A DNA stretch of 13,982 nucleotides from Actinomycetota bacterium (GCA_030688105.1 JAUYIV010000111.1:1-13982); one strand, 5' to 3'. Positions 1-6,407 are shown, counted from the first letter of the stretch. Program-made: numbers and translations. Notes: a model not told the origin generated them from the letters alone.

Positions 1-261
1 CAGGGCCTCGATGACCGACTTTGCCTCGATGGGGGCGACACCCCCGTTGCGAAGCACCCCGACGCCCCGGCGCGGCGTCAGGTCGTCTCGTCTCAGACCG
101 TCCTGAACGAGATCGGCGAGGGAGCGATCCCCGGGATATCGCGGACCGAGCGGGTCGAGATCGACCACCACCGCGTCCTCGGCGGCGAGCGCCAGGCCGA
201 GCGGCGCGAGCGCGCCGAGAAGGCCGTCCTCCGGCGTCCATACCGCGAGTGCCGGAACCAA
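1..261 (-). CDS. Partial CpaE/TadZ/Ssd-like protein (N-terminal 87 residues)
   Basis: This reading frame is open on the minus strand from a TTG at 261 to the window edge, so only the first 87 residues are present. The TTG is chosen because GGGAG lies five bases upstream and a good promoter precedes it; the frame is closed by a TAG a little further upstream. The peptide has a short hydrophobic beginning, then an aspartate strand VVVDLDPLGP (residues 31-40), a segment SLADLV (47-52), and a second strand GVGVLRNGGV. This resembles a MinD/ParA-fold protein that lacks a P-loop. In mycobacteria and streptomycetes, a septum-site-determining/TadZ-like gene (Ssd) lies divergent from a HAD-IB phosphatase and heads a Tad pilus or secretion ATPase cluster. 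The neighbour at 506 fits that arrangement. The coding call is fairly safe; the family name rests mainly on synteny. Confidence 0.6.
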   Translation of the reverse strand, partial: MVPALAVWTPEDGLLGALAPLGLALAAEDAVVVDLDPLGPRYPGDRSLADLVQDGLRRDDLTPRRGVGVLRNGGVAPIEAKSVIEAL

Positions 262-284
262 TCGATCTCCCAGGTCGGGGCGGC

Positions 285-313
285 AACGTACGCGCTACGT
301 CGGGCGAACTCAA
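285..313 (-). promoter_or_regulatory. Promoter of the Ssd/TadZ-like gene
   Basis: On the minus strand TTGAGT (313 to 308) and TACGTT (290 to 285) are separated by exactly 17 bases. Transcription would start about 17 bases before the TTG start codon at 261, leaving a short leader that carries the GGGAG ribosome site. Confidence 0.5.
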
Positions 314-329
314 GGGGGTCGCGAATCGT

Positions 330-466
330 GGTCCTCGGCCATCGGGCCTCAGCCCTCGGCCGGAGGGGGCCGACCAGTCATCCGCCACCGAGGGGTGTAC
401 GCGCACCAGGGGGTTGGAGGTTCCGGCTGATGGCCGAAGGCTGATGGCCAAAGGCCTGGTCGGGCA
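330..466. repeat. Heptameric repeat region in the divergent gap
   Basis: The gap between the two divergent genes (262-505) contains two heptad blocks. The left block (330-364) reads in 7-base steps as GGTCCTC, GGCCATC, GGGCCTC, AGCCCTC, GGCCGGA. The right block (425-466) reads GGCTGAT, GGCCGAA, GGCTGAT, GGCCAAA, GGCCTGG, TCGGGCA. The 9-mer TCGGCCATC (335-343) is the exact reverse complement of 429-437, so the blocks are partly inverted relative to each other. No gene with support was seen here; the frame that stays open across 21-482 on the plus strand is an artefact of base composition. Confidence 0.6.
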
Positions 467-491
467 ACCCCGCCTGAAATGATCCCGGCCG

Positions 492-497
492 TACACT
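492..497 (+). promoter_or_regulatory. -10 box of a leaderless promoter for the HAD-IB gene
   Basis: TACACT lies eight bases upstream of the ATG at 506, so transcription would begin at or next to the start codon. There is no Shine-Dalgarno sequence before 506 or before the alternative ATG at 479. No convincing -35 hexamer was found. Confidence 0.4.
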
Positions 498-505
498 TCC
501 ACGCG

Positions 506-1282
506 ATGCAGGCTGCGTTCTTCGACCTCGACAAGACCATCATCGCCCGGTCCTCGACCCTGGCCTTCACCGGGCACCTGTACCGGGCGGGGATGCTGGG
601 ACGGCGGGCGTTGGCGCGCGCCGCCATGGGCCAGCTGATGTACATGCTCTTCGGCGCCGACGAGGACCAGCTGGCCAAGGCCCGCGACGCCATGCTCCGC
701 CTCACCAAGGGATGGGACCGTGCCCAGATCGAGCGGATCGTCGAGGAGGCGCTGGAGGAGGTCGTCGCTCCCCTCGTCTTCGCCGAGGCGCTCTTCCTCA
801 TCGACGAGCACATGCGCGAGGGCCGCAAGGTCTTCATCGTCTCGGCGAGCCCGTACGAGGTGGTCCACCCACTGGCGCGATACATCGGTGTCGAAGACGT
901 GATCGCCACCCAGGCCAAGGTGGACGAGAACGGCCTCTACACGGGAGAGGTCGAGCTCTATGCCTTCGGACCGGAGAAGGCGAAGGCGGTGCAGGCAGTG
1001 GTAGACGAACAGGGCATCTCCCTCGCCGACTCCTACGCCTACACCGACAGCATCACCGACCTGCCACTGCTGGAACTCGTCGGCAACCCCCACGCCGTGA
1101 ACCCCGAGAAGGAGCTGCGGACGATCGCCGAGCAGCGCGGCTGGCCGATCCTCGAGTTCCAGCGCCAGGTGAGCCTCGCCCGACGACTCACCCGGCCGAT
1201 GCCGCTCATCTCCGGAGCGACGGTCGCCGCAGTGATCGGAGCCGCCATCGCCTGGGGGATGATGCGCAAGAGGCGCGGGTAG
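506..1282 (+). CDS. Membrane-anchored HAD-IB family phosphatase (SerB/CicA-like)
   Basis: This 258-residue protein has all haloacid dehalogenase motifs of subfamily IB: FFDLDKT with nucleophile D7 and acid D9, IVSASP with S113, a lysine in the FGPEKAKA segment (K158/K160), and TDSITDLP with D181 and D185. It should be a Mg-dependent phosphomonoesterase acting on a small metabolite or lipid phosphate; the substrate cannot be read from the sequence. Residues 234-252 form a hydrophobic helix followed by RKRR, so the C terminus is probably a membrane anchor with the catalytic domain on the cytoplasmic side. The start at 506 puts motif I at the usual distance from the N terminus and matches a -10 box; an in-frame ATG at 479 would add nine residues. 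It is divergent from an Ssd/TadZ-like gene, as the Rv3661-type phosphatase is in mycobacteria. It ends with TAG. Confidence 0.88.
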   Translation: MQAAFFDLDKTIIARSSTLAFTGHLYRAGMLGRRALARAAMGQLMYMLFGADEDQLAKARDAMLRLTKGWDRAQIERIVEEALEEVVAPLVFAEALFLIDEHMREGRKVFIVSASPYEVVHPLARYIGVEDVIATQAKVDENGLYTGEVELYAFGPEKAKAVQAVVDEQGISLADSYAYTDSITDLPLLELVGNPHAVNPEKELRTIAEQRGWPILEFQRQVSLARRLTRPMPLISGATVAAVIGAAIAWGMMRKRRG

Positions 1283-1322
1283 TCCACGAACGCGTCAGCG
1301 TGTAATTGCGATCAGTTCGTTC

Positions 1323-1400
1323 CCCGTTGCCCGTTACCAGTTGCCCGCGCGGACAGCCTTCACGGGTAACGGGTAACGGGTAACGGGAAACGGGTAACGG
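1323..1400. repeat. Heptameric inverted tandem array (CCGTTRC / CGGGTAA) between HAD-IB and msrA
   Basis: The left arm reads CCGTTGC, CCGTTAC, CAGTTGC in 7-base steps (1324-1344). The right arm reads CGGGTAA three times, then CGGGAAA, CGGGTAA, CGG (1363-1400). The arms are reverse complements: 1323-1338 pairs with 1365-1380 over 16 bp with one G-U pair and a 26-base loop. Lying 40 bases after the HAD-IB stop codon, this could act as a terminator-like hairpin, although no U tract follows. The same heptamer family recurs at 12965-12999. Confidence 0.75.
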
Positions 1401-1429
1401 TCTCTGCCCGGGAACACCGAGCTCCCCCC

Positions 1430-1435
1430 TACCGT
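1430..1435 (+). promoter_or_regulatory. -10 box of a leaderless promoter for msrA
   Basis: TACCGT ends nine bases before the msrA ATG at 1445, and the intervening bases contain no ribosome site. This is the pattern of a leaderless transcript. A -35 element is not evident. Confidence 0.4.
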
Positions 1436-1444
1436 TTCACCCAC

Positions 1445-2074
1445 ATGTTCGGACGCAAATCCCAAGTGATCGACCAGGCCGACGCACTCGGCGGCCGGTC
1501 GGAGCCCATCCCCACCACCGAGGCGCATTTCGTCAACGGCAACGCCATCCATCCACCCTTCCCCGACGGGATCGAAACCGCGGTCTTCGCGATGGGCTGC
1601 TTCTGGGGTGCCGAGAAACTGTTCTGGGAGACCCCCGGCGTCTACAGCACCGCGGTGGGGTATGCCGGCGGCTTCACACCGAACCCTACGTATGAAGAGG
1701 TCTGCTCGTCGTTGACCGGGCACGCCGAGGCGGTCCTGGTGGCGTTCGATCCGGAGAAGATCTCCTACGAGCGCCTCCTCAGGCTGTTCTGGGAGAACCA
1801 CGACCCCACCCAAGGCATGCGCCAGGGCGCCGACCGCGTCAGCCAGTACCGCTCGGCGATCTACACCCGATCCGACGAGCAGGTCGATGTCGCCAAGCGC
1901 AGCCGCGACATGTTCCAGACGGAGCTGAAGAAGTCGGGCTTCGGGGAGATCACCACCGAGATCGAGCCGCTGGGCGACTTCTTCTACGCCGAGGGCTACC
2001 ACCAGCAGTACCTGGCGAAGAACCCCAACGGCTACTGCCCCGATCATTCATGTGGGGTGAGGTTCCCCGGCTAA
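1445..2074 (+). CDS. msrA: Peptide methionine (S)-S-oxide reductase MsrA
   Basis: This protein repairs methionine-S-sulfoxide in proteins and free methionine in the cytoplasm. The 209-residue sequence aligns over its whole length with the long E. coli-type MsrA, including the N-terminal extension (QADAL..R..P). The catalytic motif is GCFWG with C52, followed by VYSTAVGYAGG, the segment around TGHAEAV, FWENHDPTQGMRQG and QYRSAIY. The C terminus HQQYLAKNPNGYC carries candidate recycling cysteines C198 and C203. They are five residues apart, whereas the two resolving cysteines of the E. coli enzyme are eight apart, so the details of disulfide relay may differ. The gene is monocistronic: heptad repeats lie upstream, a hairpin overlaps its stop codon, and the next gene is convergent. 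The ATG at 1445 gives the family's normal length and has a -10 box just upstream. Confidence 0.96.
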   Translation: MFGRKSQVIDQADALGGRSEPIPTTEAHFVNGNAIHPPFPDGIETAVFAMGCFWGAEKLFWETPGVYSTAVGYAGGFTPNPTYEEVCSSLTGHAEAVLVAFDPEKISYERLLRLFWENHDPTQGMRQGADRVSQYRSAIYTRSDEQVDVAKRSRDMFQTELKKSGFGEITTEIEPLGDFFYAEGYHQQYLAKNPNGYCPDHSCGVRFPG

Positions 2075-2082
2075 GAGCCGGG
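2066..2082 (+). terminator. Short GC-rich hairpin overlapping the msrA stop codon
   Basis: CCCGGCT (2066-2072) and AGCCGGG (2076-2082) form a perfect 7-bp stem with a three-base loop, and the TAA stop lies in the stem-loop. There is no U tract, so termination is only a suggestion. Confidence 0.35.
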
Positions 2083-2086
2083 CCAC

Positions 2087-2128
2087 CAGCCCCCAGCCAC
2101 CCAGCCTCCAGCCTCCAGCAAGCCAAGA
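2087..2128. repeat. Heptameric CCAGCCT array after msrA
   Basis: Read in 7-base steps from 2087 this is CAGCCCC, CAGCCAC, CCAGCCT, CCAGCCT, CCAGCAA, GCCAAGA. The 13-mer at 2122-2134 (GCCAAGACCGCGG) recurs as its exact reverse complement at 13055-13067, linking this array to the one after the ABC transporter. Confidence 0.6.
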
Positions 2129-2149
2129 CCGCGGACCGAGACCCCTCTT

Positions 2150-2230
2150 GCCAATCGCCAATCGCCAATTGCGGCCGAGCGCAGCGAGGCCAATCGCCAA
2201 TTGCCAATTGCGGCCGAGCGCCGCGAGGCC
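2150..2230. repeat. GCCAATC/T heptamers and a 28-bp direct repeat
   Basis: Heptamers GCCAATC, GCCAATC, GCCAATT, GCGGCCG run in phase from 2150. After an 11-base interruption, GCCAATC, GCCAATT, GCCAATT, GCGGCCG follow from 2189. This creates a 28-bp direct repeat (2164-2191 and 2203-2230) that differs at a single base (A2183 versus C2222). The second copy reaches the first base of the convergent glycosyltransferase's stop codon. The array fills the convergent gap, and no terminator with a U tract is visible. Confidence 0.75.
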
Positions 2231-3525
2231 TACCCCGCCGCCGGCTTTGTCAACGAGCCGTCCCCGCCCCGGTGGGCCTCGGCGGCCTGCTCCAAGACCT
2301 CGACGGTGCGCCGGGCGATCCGGCGCCAGCCGAAGGTCCGTCGGGCCCAGCGGGCGCCGTCGATCTCCAGTCGCTCCCGTAGCCGCGGGTAGCGCAGGGG
2401 CATGCTGAGCATCACCCCGAACTCCTGCGGACGCTTGGGGTCGGCGAACAGGGCCTGTCCGCCGAAGTCGAACATCTCCTCGAGGCCGCCGTGGACGGTG
2501 GCGACACAGGCGGTGCCGCACGCCATCGCCTCGAGCGCAGTCATCCCGAATGGCTCGTAGCGGGAAGGGAGGGCGAACACCGGGGCGGCCCGGTAGTGAT
2601 CGGCCATCTGGTCGTCCGGGATGTATCCCAGCCAGGTGATGTGATCGGCGACGCCCAGCTCGGCGGCGAGCCTCTGCCAGCGCTTCACCCGCCGCTTGTC
2701 CAGGGTGGAGTCGGCGCCGATGGCAAGAGCCAGCCGGGCGTCTCCCACCGCCTCGCGAAGGGTGGGAAGCGCCTTGATGAGCAGGTCGTATCCCTTGTTG
2801 GCCGCGGCCCGCCCCACCGTGTACACGTCGTGCTGCTGGAAGCCGAGGGTGCGGCGGAGGCTCTTCACCTGGGCCATCGGGACCGGGGTGTACCTCCGTT
2901 CGTCGATCCCCGGCGGGATCATCGCCAGGTGCCGCGAAGGCACTTCGTACTGCTTCTCGAGTATCGCCACCTGCTGTGGCGTGGTGGCGATCACCCGGTC
3001 ACAACGCCGGTATACCAGGAACTCCTTGTGGATCCGCTCCTCGAACCGGTAGTCGGACTCGATCTGCTGGACATCACCCTTCATTCCCTTGCGCTTCCAC
3101 CACCCCAGCGAGTGAGGCGTGTGGATGTGGGGGATGTCGAGCTCCTCGGCGATGCGCTGGCCGGCCCACCCGCCATCCCAGTAATGCGACGAGACGATGG
3201 TGTAGCGACGTCCCATCTCCTCGGCCCGCGCCAGGAACTCGGCCACAAAACCGTCGAGGTGATCGTGCATGTCCTCCTTGCGAATGAACTCGGGCCCTCC
3301 AAACGGGACACGCCACAATCGAAGCCGCGGACCAATGTCATCCAATTCAGGCTGGTCCTCGAACCGTCGGGTGACGATGTCGACGTCGTATCCCATCTGC
3401 GCCAGGCGCTCGGCGAGACGCAGCACAAACACCACCTGGCCCCCGGTGTCGGGGAGGCCGAGCTCGGGCTCGGCTCCGACGTACCCATGGATCGACAGCA
3501 TGAGGATGCGGGACTCGAGGTTCAT
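2230..3525 (-). CDS. mfpsA: GT4 glycosyltransferase, mannosylfructose-phosphate synthase / sucrose-phosphate synthase-like
   Basis: This is a 431-residue GT-B retaining glycosyltransferase of family GT4. The N-terminal acceptor domain has HGYV (13-16) and PDTGGQVVFVL (25-35), the hallmark of sucrose-phosphate and mannosylfructose-phosphate synthases, then TRRFEDQPE (52-60) and SHYWDGGWAGQR. The donor domain has IPPGID (203-208), an NKGYDLL segment (243-249) and EPFGMTALE with the E324/E332 pair of the EX7E motif. From memory, the wording around TRRFEDQP, SHYWD.G.AGQR and HTPHSLG matches Agrobacterium MfpsA closely. GDP-mannose plus fructose-6-phosphate giving mannosylfructose-6-phosphate is therefore my favoured reaction; UDP-glucose and sucrose-phosphate remain possible. 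The ATG overlaps the TGA of the upstream phosphatase gene (ATGA), implying coupled translation. The product would be a compatible solute. It ends in TAG. Confidence 0.8.
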   Translation of the reverse strand: MNLESRILMLSIHGYVGAEPELGLPDTGGQVVFVLRLAERLAQMGYDVDIVTRRFEDQPELDDIGPRLRLWRVPFGGPEFIRKEDMHDHLDGFVAEFLARAEEMGRRYTIVSSHYWDGGWAGQRIAEELDIPHIHTPHSLGWWKRKGMKGDVQQIESDYRFEERIHKEFLVYRRCDRVIATTPQQVAILEKQYEVPSRHLAMIPPGIDERRYTPVPMAQVKSLRRTLGFQQHDVYTVGRAAANKGYDLLIKALPTLREAVGDARLALAIGADSTLDKRRVKRWQRLAAELGVADHITWLGYIPDDQMADHYRAAPVFALPSRYEPFGMTALEAMACGTACVATVHGGLEEMFDFGGQALFADPKRPQEFGVMLSMPLRYPRLRERLEIDGARWARRTFGWRRIARRTVEVLEQAAEAHRGGDGSLTKPAAG

Positions 3526-4226
3526 TGCGCAAAGGCTCCTGCAGCGGTCAGGCCTTCCAGGACCCCGAGGGCGCGCGGTAGCCGAGCCAGGTACACGGGC
3601 ACGTCATGAACCCTGCGCAGCAATTCGAAACGGGCGTTGCCAACCGCCACACCGAAGCCGACCCGGAGCATGTCGGCATCGTTGGCCGAGTCGCCCGAGG
3701 TGACCACCCGGTCGAGGGCGACGCCGAGCCGGCGGGCGACGTACCGAGTGGCGGCCGCCTTGCCGGCGGCTCGGGGCAGCACGTCGAAGTTCGATGGCAC
3801 CGACTCGATGATTCGGATGGCGAGGCGGGTGCCAAAGACGGCCCGTCGGGCGTCGGGCCACCGATCGGGAGGGACGGTGAAGCTCACCTTGTGCGTCCCC
3901 TGGTACTCGTCGATATGGGGCTCGAAGCCGAGGTCGGCGAGAGTGTCATGGATTGCCTGGCGGTCCCAGCGGCCGAACCGGGATCCCCAGCCGAGAGCGC
4001 GGGCGCCGGCGATCTCGACCTCGGTGCCCAGGGCCCCGATGAAGCCCTTGGGGTAGAACCCGTGAGTCGACTAGAACGATGCCCTGACGCTGGCCACCGG
4101 CCGGCTCGAATTGACCACCACCGACACATCGCGATGGTGGGCGAGGAACCCGGTCAGGCTTCTCAGGCCCGCGGGATCACCAAGCAAGGTGTCGTCGGCG
4201 TCCGATACGAGGAGCCAGGACGCCAC
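3522..4226 (-). pseudogene. SPP/MfpsB-like HAD-IIB sugar-phosphate phosphatase interrupted by an in-frame TAG
   Basis: The partner phosphatase should dephosphorylate the sugar phosphate made by the downstream GT4 enzyme. Translation starts at GTG 4226, where AGGAGG lies seven bases upstream. Residues 9-13 (DADDT) are HAD motif I and S40 in VVVNSSRP is motif II. Codon 52 (4073-4071) is then TAG. Beyond it the same frame continues without a break through GFIGALGTEVEIAG, KVSFTVPP, K156 and GDSANDADML (D179, D183) to the TGA at 3524-3522. The family fold therefore continues straight across the stop. Without readthrough only a 51-residue fragment is made; internal restart near GTG 3887 would yield a protein without the nucleophile. 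The stop may be a recent point mutation, a sequencing or assembly error, or less likely readthrough. Every other motif is intact, so decay, if real, is recent. The last four bases overlap the glycosyltransferase start. Confidence 0.8.
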
Positions 4227-4286
4227 GCGGTCGCCTCCTGGGGATGCGGAAACGGGCCGAGGTCGGTAGCGACCAAGCCCTCGGAG

Positions 4287-4314
4287 ACCATACCCCGTGG
4301 GTGAGCCGGGGCAA
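4287..4314 (-). promoter_or_regulatory. Candidate promoter of the phosphatase-glycosyltransferase operon
   Basis: On the minus strand TTGCCC (4314 to 4309) and TATGGT (4292 to 4287) are 16 bases apart. The start codon is 61 bases beyond the -10 box, so the mRNA would have a leader of about 55 bases with the AGGAGG ribosome site. Confidence 0.35.
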
Positions 4315-4321
4315 ACTGGGC

Positions 4322-4342
4322 CGTTCGCGATTCGCAATACGC
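4322..4342. repeat. Short heptad run in the MFS-phosphatase gap
   Basis: The gap 4227-4393 contains three in-phase heptamers: CGTTCGC, GATTCGC, AATACGC. A second short run, GCGGTGA, GCCGCCA, GCCGTCA (4377-4397), reaches the MFS stop codon and resembles the block at 13716-13743. Apart from the promoter noted above, nothing else is seen in this gap. Confidence 0.4.
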
Positions 4343-4393
4343 CAGAGCGGCCGAACGCGCACGGGTCGCGATGCCGCGGTGAGCCGCCAGCCG

Positions 4394-5797
4394 TCAGCTC
4401 TTCGTTGCCTCCGCCCGCGCTCCTTCGATTTTCTCGGTGGTCAGCCTGGGGAAGGCATATACCAGGAGCACCGCGTTGATGATCGCCACGGCGAAGAACG
4501 GCCAGCGGAGGGCGTCCGAACGGCCGACCAGAGGGGTGAAGGCAGCCACGATCGCCCCGCCGAGAAGCGAACCGATCGGCATCATCCCCCAGCCGAAGAA
4601 TCGGTAGACGCTGTTGACCCGGCCCAGCAGCTCGTCGGGGATGATCGTCTGGCGAAACGACACCGTGATCACGTTCCACAGCAGGGCCAGCAGGGTGGCG
4701 GCGGCGAACATGACCCAGACCACCCACCATCGGTTGGTGAGCCCGATCGCCAGGGAAGTGATCGACCCCCCGAGGATCGACAGGTAGAGGGACGGGCCGC
4801 TGCCGAGACGCTTGCTGATCCGGGCGGCGAAGACGCTGCCCAGGATCCCCCCCACCGCTCCTGCCATCAGGAGCAGCGAGAAGACGAACGCGGCGACGCT
4901 GCTCGCCCCGAAGAAGTCGGCGACGGGGTGGAGCACGCCGGTGAAAAGCCCCGTCTCCAGGTCGAGGTCCTCCTGGGCGAACAAGATGAAGGTCGAGAAC
5001 ATCATCATCCCAGCAGCGTTGAGGAGGCCGAGGATGACCGCCATCGGCCGCAGCAGGGGATGCCGCCACAGCCAGAGGAACCCTTCTTTGATCTCGTCCT
5101 TCCAGGCGACCTTCTTGGGCAGGACCGCCCCGTCGGCGCGGCGAGCCCGGAACTGCCCGGTGATCAGGAATACGAGACCTGCGGCCACGGCGAAGGTGCC
5201 GGCGTCCACGAAGAAGGGCAGGGCGAACCCGATCCCGAGCAGGATGCTCCCGATGGGCGGGCCGATGAAGGAGTTGGCGACCATCTCGGCACCCCACAGG
5301 TTGCCGTTGGCCTTCTCCAGGTTCTCCGGCTTCACGATCGCGGGCAGGAAGGTCTGCGCCGAGTTGTCCCGGAGCACCTCCGCCATGCCCATCAGCAGCG
5401 CCGCTGCCAGCAGCACGAAGTAGACGGCGAGGTCGGTCGGTACGTCCATGCCGCCGGCGACGTCGGCCGGGCTCGGGAGCGAGCTGCTCTCCCCCAGGAT
5501 CACCACGGCGACCAGCATCGTCAGGGTCGCCCTGACCACGTCCATCGACACCATGATCTTGCGGCGGTCGACACGGTCGGTGATGACTCCGGCGGGGAGG
5601 GTGAACAGCAGCCACGGGATCCTCTGCGCCACTGCGATGAGGGCGATCAGCAGAGGGTCGCGGGTGACCGCCGACGCCAGCCACGGATAGGCGATGGCCG
5701 AGATTCCGTCGCCGAGGTTGCTGATGACGCTGGCGGTCCACAGCCGCCAGTAGTGGACGCTCAGCCGCGTCTTGGTGGGCACGGTGGTTGCGGTCAC
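4394..5797 (-). CDS. Major facilitator superfamily exporter (MFS_3/EntS-like)
   Basis: This is a 467-residue integral membrane protein with about twelve hydrophobic segments. The first helix region SVISNLGDGISAIAYPW and the loop AGVITDRVDRRKIM (the conserved loop 2-3 motif, GxxxDRxxRR) place it in the MFS drug or siderophore exporter group. A central cytoplasmic loop is charged (around LPKKVAWKDEIKEG), and a later loop carries DELLGRVNSVYRFFGWG, typical of macrolide/enterobactin exporter relatives. It should be a proton-driven efflux pump; the substrate is unknown. The start is GTG 5797, which shares GTGA with the stop codon of the upstream ArsR gene and has AGAGGA six bases before it. Co-transcription with a local repressor suggests induction by its own substrate. 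The last residues, rich in Ala, Glu and Lys, are cytoplasmic. Confidence 0.88.
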   Translation of the reverse strand: MTATTVPTKTRLSVHYWRLWTASVISNLGDGISAIAYPWLASAVTRDPLLIALIAVAQRIPWLLFTLPAGVITDRVDRRKIMVSMDVVRATLTMLVAVVILGESSSLPSPADVAGGMDVPTDLAVYFVLLAAALLMGMAEVLRDNSAQTFLPAIVKPENLEKANGNLWGAEMVANSFIGPPIGSILLGIGFALPFFVDAGTFAVAAGLVFLITGQFRARRADGAVLPKKVAWKDEIKEGFLWLWRHPLLRPMAVILGLLNAAGMMMFSTFILFAQEDLDLETGLFTGVLHPVADFFGASSVAAFVFSLLLMAGAVGGILGSVFAARISKRLGSGPSLYLSILGGSITSLAIGLTNRWWVVWVMFAAATLLALLWNVITVSFRQTIIPDELLGRVNSVYRFFGWGMMPIGSLLGGAIVAAFTPLVGRSDALRWPFFAVAIINAVLLVYAFPRLTTEKIEGARAEATKS

Positions 5798-6330
5798 TCG
5801 TCCTCTTTGAGCGAGGGCCGATCGGTGGGATAGACGCCGGCGATGAAGCCGTACACGGTCGTGCCGCTGCGCGGCAGTGCGGCGAATTCCTCGGCGAGGG
5901 CTTGGACCCGTCGTCCGAACTCCTCGAGACGATCTTCGGCGAGTCGGGCGTGTCGCAAGGTGAAGAAGGCCCCCTCTGCCTCCTGCGATCGGCGCATCTC
6001 ACCCAGAGCTTCGAGCATGAAGTCCGGTTGGTCGAAGTCGTCGACGTTGGGAAACAGGTAGGTGCGGGCGATCCGTCCGTAGTACTTCTCGGTGAGGGCC
6101 CGCACCTTGCGAGTGCGAACCACCCGGATCAGGCCAGCGGCTTCCATGGCCTTGAGGTGGTGCCCGATGGTGCCCTTGGGCCGGGCCAGGGCCTCGGCGA
6201 GCTGGGCAGTGGTGGCGGGCCGCTCGGCGAGCAGGATGATGATCTGCGAACGGGTCTCGTCTGAGAGCAGCCGGGCCTGATCGATGTCGAGCTCGAGGAG
6301 GCCCTCATCCGGCTCATACGGCTTGGTCAC
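5794..6330 (-). CDS. ArsR-family winged-helix transcriptional regulator
   Basis: This 178-residue protein has an N-terminal winged helix (about 17-90): LLSDETRSQIIILLAE, then TTAQLAEALARPKGTIGHHLKAME (helix-turn-helix) and GLIRVVRTRKVRALTEKYYG (wing). The GTIGHHLK segment is the usual ArsR recognition helix pattern. No metal-binding cysteine motif is visible, and residues 95-178 form a helical extension likely to sense a ligand or dimerise. Its GTG start at 6330 follows GAGGG. The stop overlaps the start of the MFS exporter, so this is probably the exporter's local repressor and autoregulator. A palindrome over the -35 region and a direct repeat around the -10 are candidate operators. Confidence 0.88.
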   Translation of the reverse strand: MTKPYEPDEGLLELDIDQARLLSDETRSQIIILLAERPATTAQLAEALARPKGTIGHHLKAMEAAGLIRVVRTRKVRALTEKYYGRIARTYLFPNVDDFDQPDFMLEALGEMRRSQEAEGAFFTLRHARLAEDRLEEFGRRVQALAEEFAALPRSGTTVYGFIAGVYPTDRPSLKEDE

Positions 6331-6343
6331 GGTGCCCTCAGTC

Positions 6344-6371
6344 GGTCGGGAATCACCGTATGGTCGGGAAT
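6344..6371. promoter_or_regulatory. Direct-repeat operator candidate for the ArsR regulator
   Basis: GGTCGGGAAT occurs at 6344-6353 and again at 6362-6371, one period of 18 bases, close to two helical turns. The repeats flank and overlap the -10 region and transcription start of the arsR-MFS promoter, as expected for an autorepressor site. Confidence 0.4.
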
Positions 6372-6388
6372 AGTCGCCCGTTTGTCAA
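6360..6388 (-). promoter_or_regulatory. Promoter of the arsR-MFS operon
   Basis: A consensus TTGACA lies at 6388 to 6383 on the minus strand, with GACCAT (6365 to 6360) after 17 bases. The -35 is embedded in the perfect palindrome GTTTG-T-CAAAC (6380-6390). Confidence 0.5.
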
Positions 6389-6407
6389 ACAACACGGAAC
6401 AAGGGCC

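Noticed and set aside
21..482. Plus-strand open frame in the first 480 bases
   Set aside because: It is Arg/Pro-rich without motifs, overlaps the supported minus-strand gene and heptad repeats, and has no ribosome site.
1323..1400. CRISPR array
   Set aside because: Units are 7 bases and directly abutting, without spacers or cas genes.
3522..4226. TAG as a recoded sense codon (pyrrolysine or alternative code)
   Set aside because: TAG ends several other genes here in the expected place (HAD-IB, glycosyltransferase, VapC, MOSC), so general recoding is unlikely. A point mutation or sequence error is simpler.
3522..4226. A frameshift in the phosphatase
   Set aside because: Both halves are in the same frame on either side of the TAG, so no insertion or deletion is needed.
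2491..5833. Long plus-strand open frames at 2491-3609 and 4244-5833
   Set aside because: They are antisense shadows of the glycosyltransferase and MFS/ArsR genes. Their translations are low-complexity and charged, without recognisable motifs; high GC makes such frames common.
4071..6002. A 643-codon open frame on the minus strand across the MFS and ArsR genes
   Set aside because: Its composition is Arg/Pro/Gly/His-rich with no domain, and it runs over two well-supported genes. Only its last 52 codons (from GTG 4226) are real coding sequence, as the 5' part of the phosphatase.
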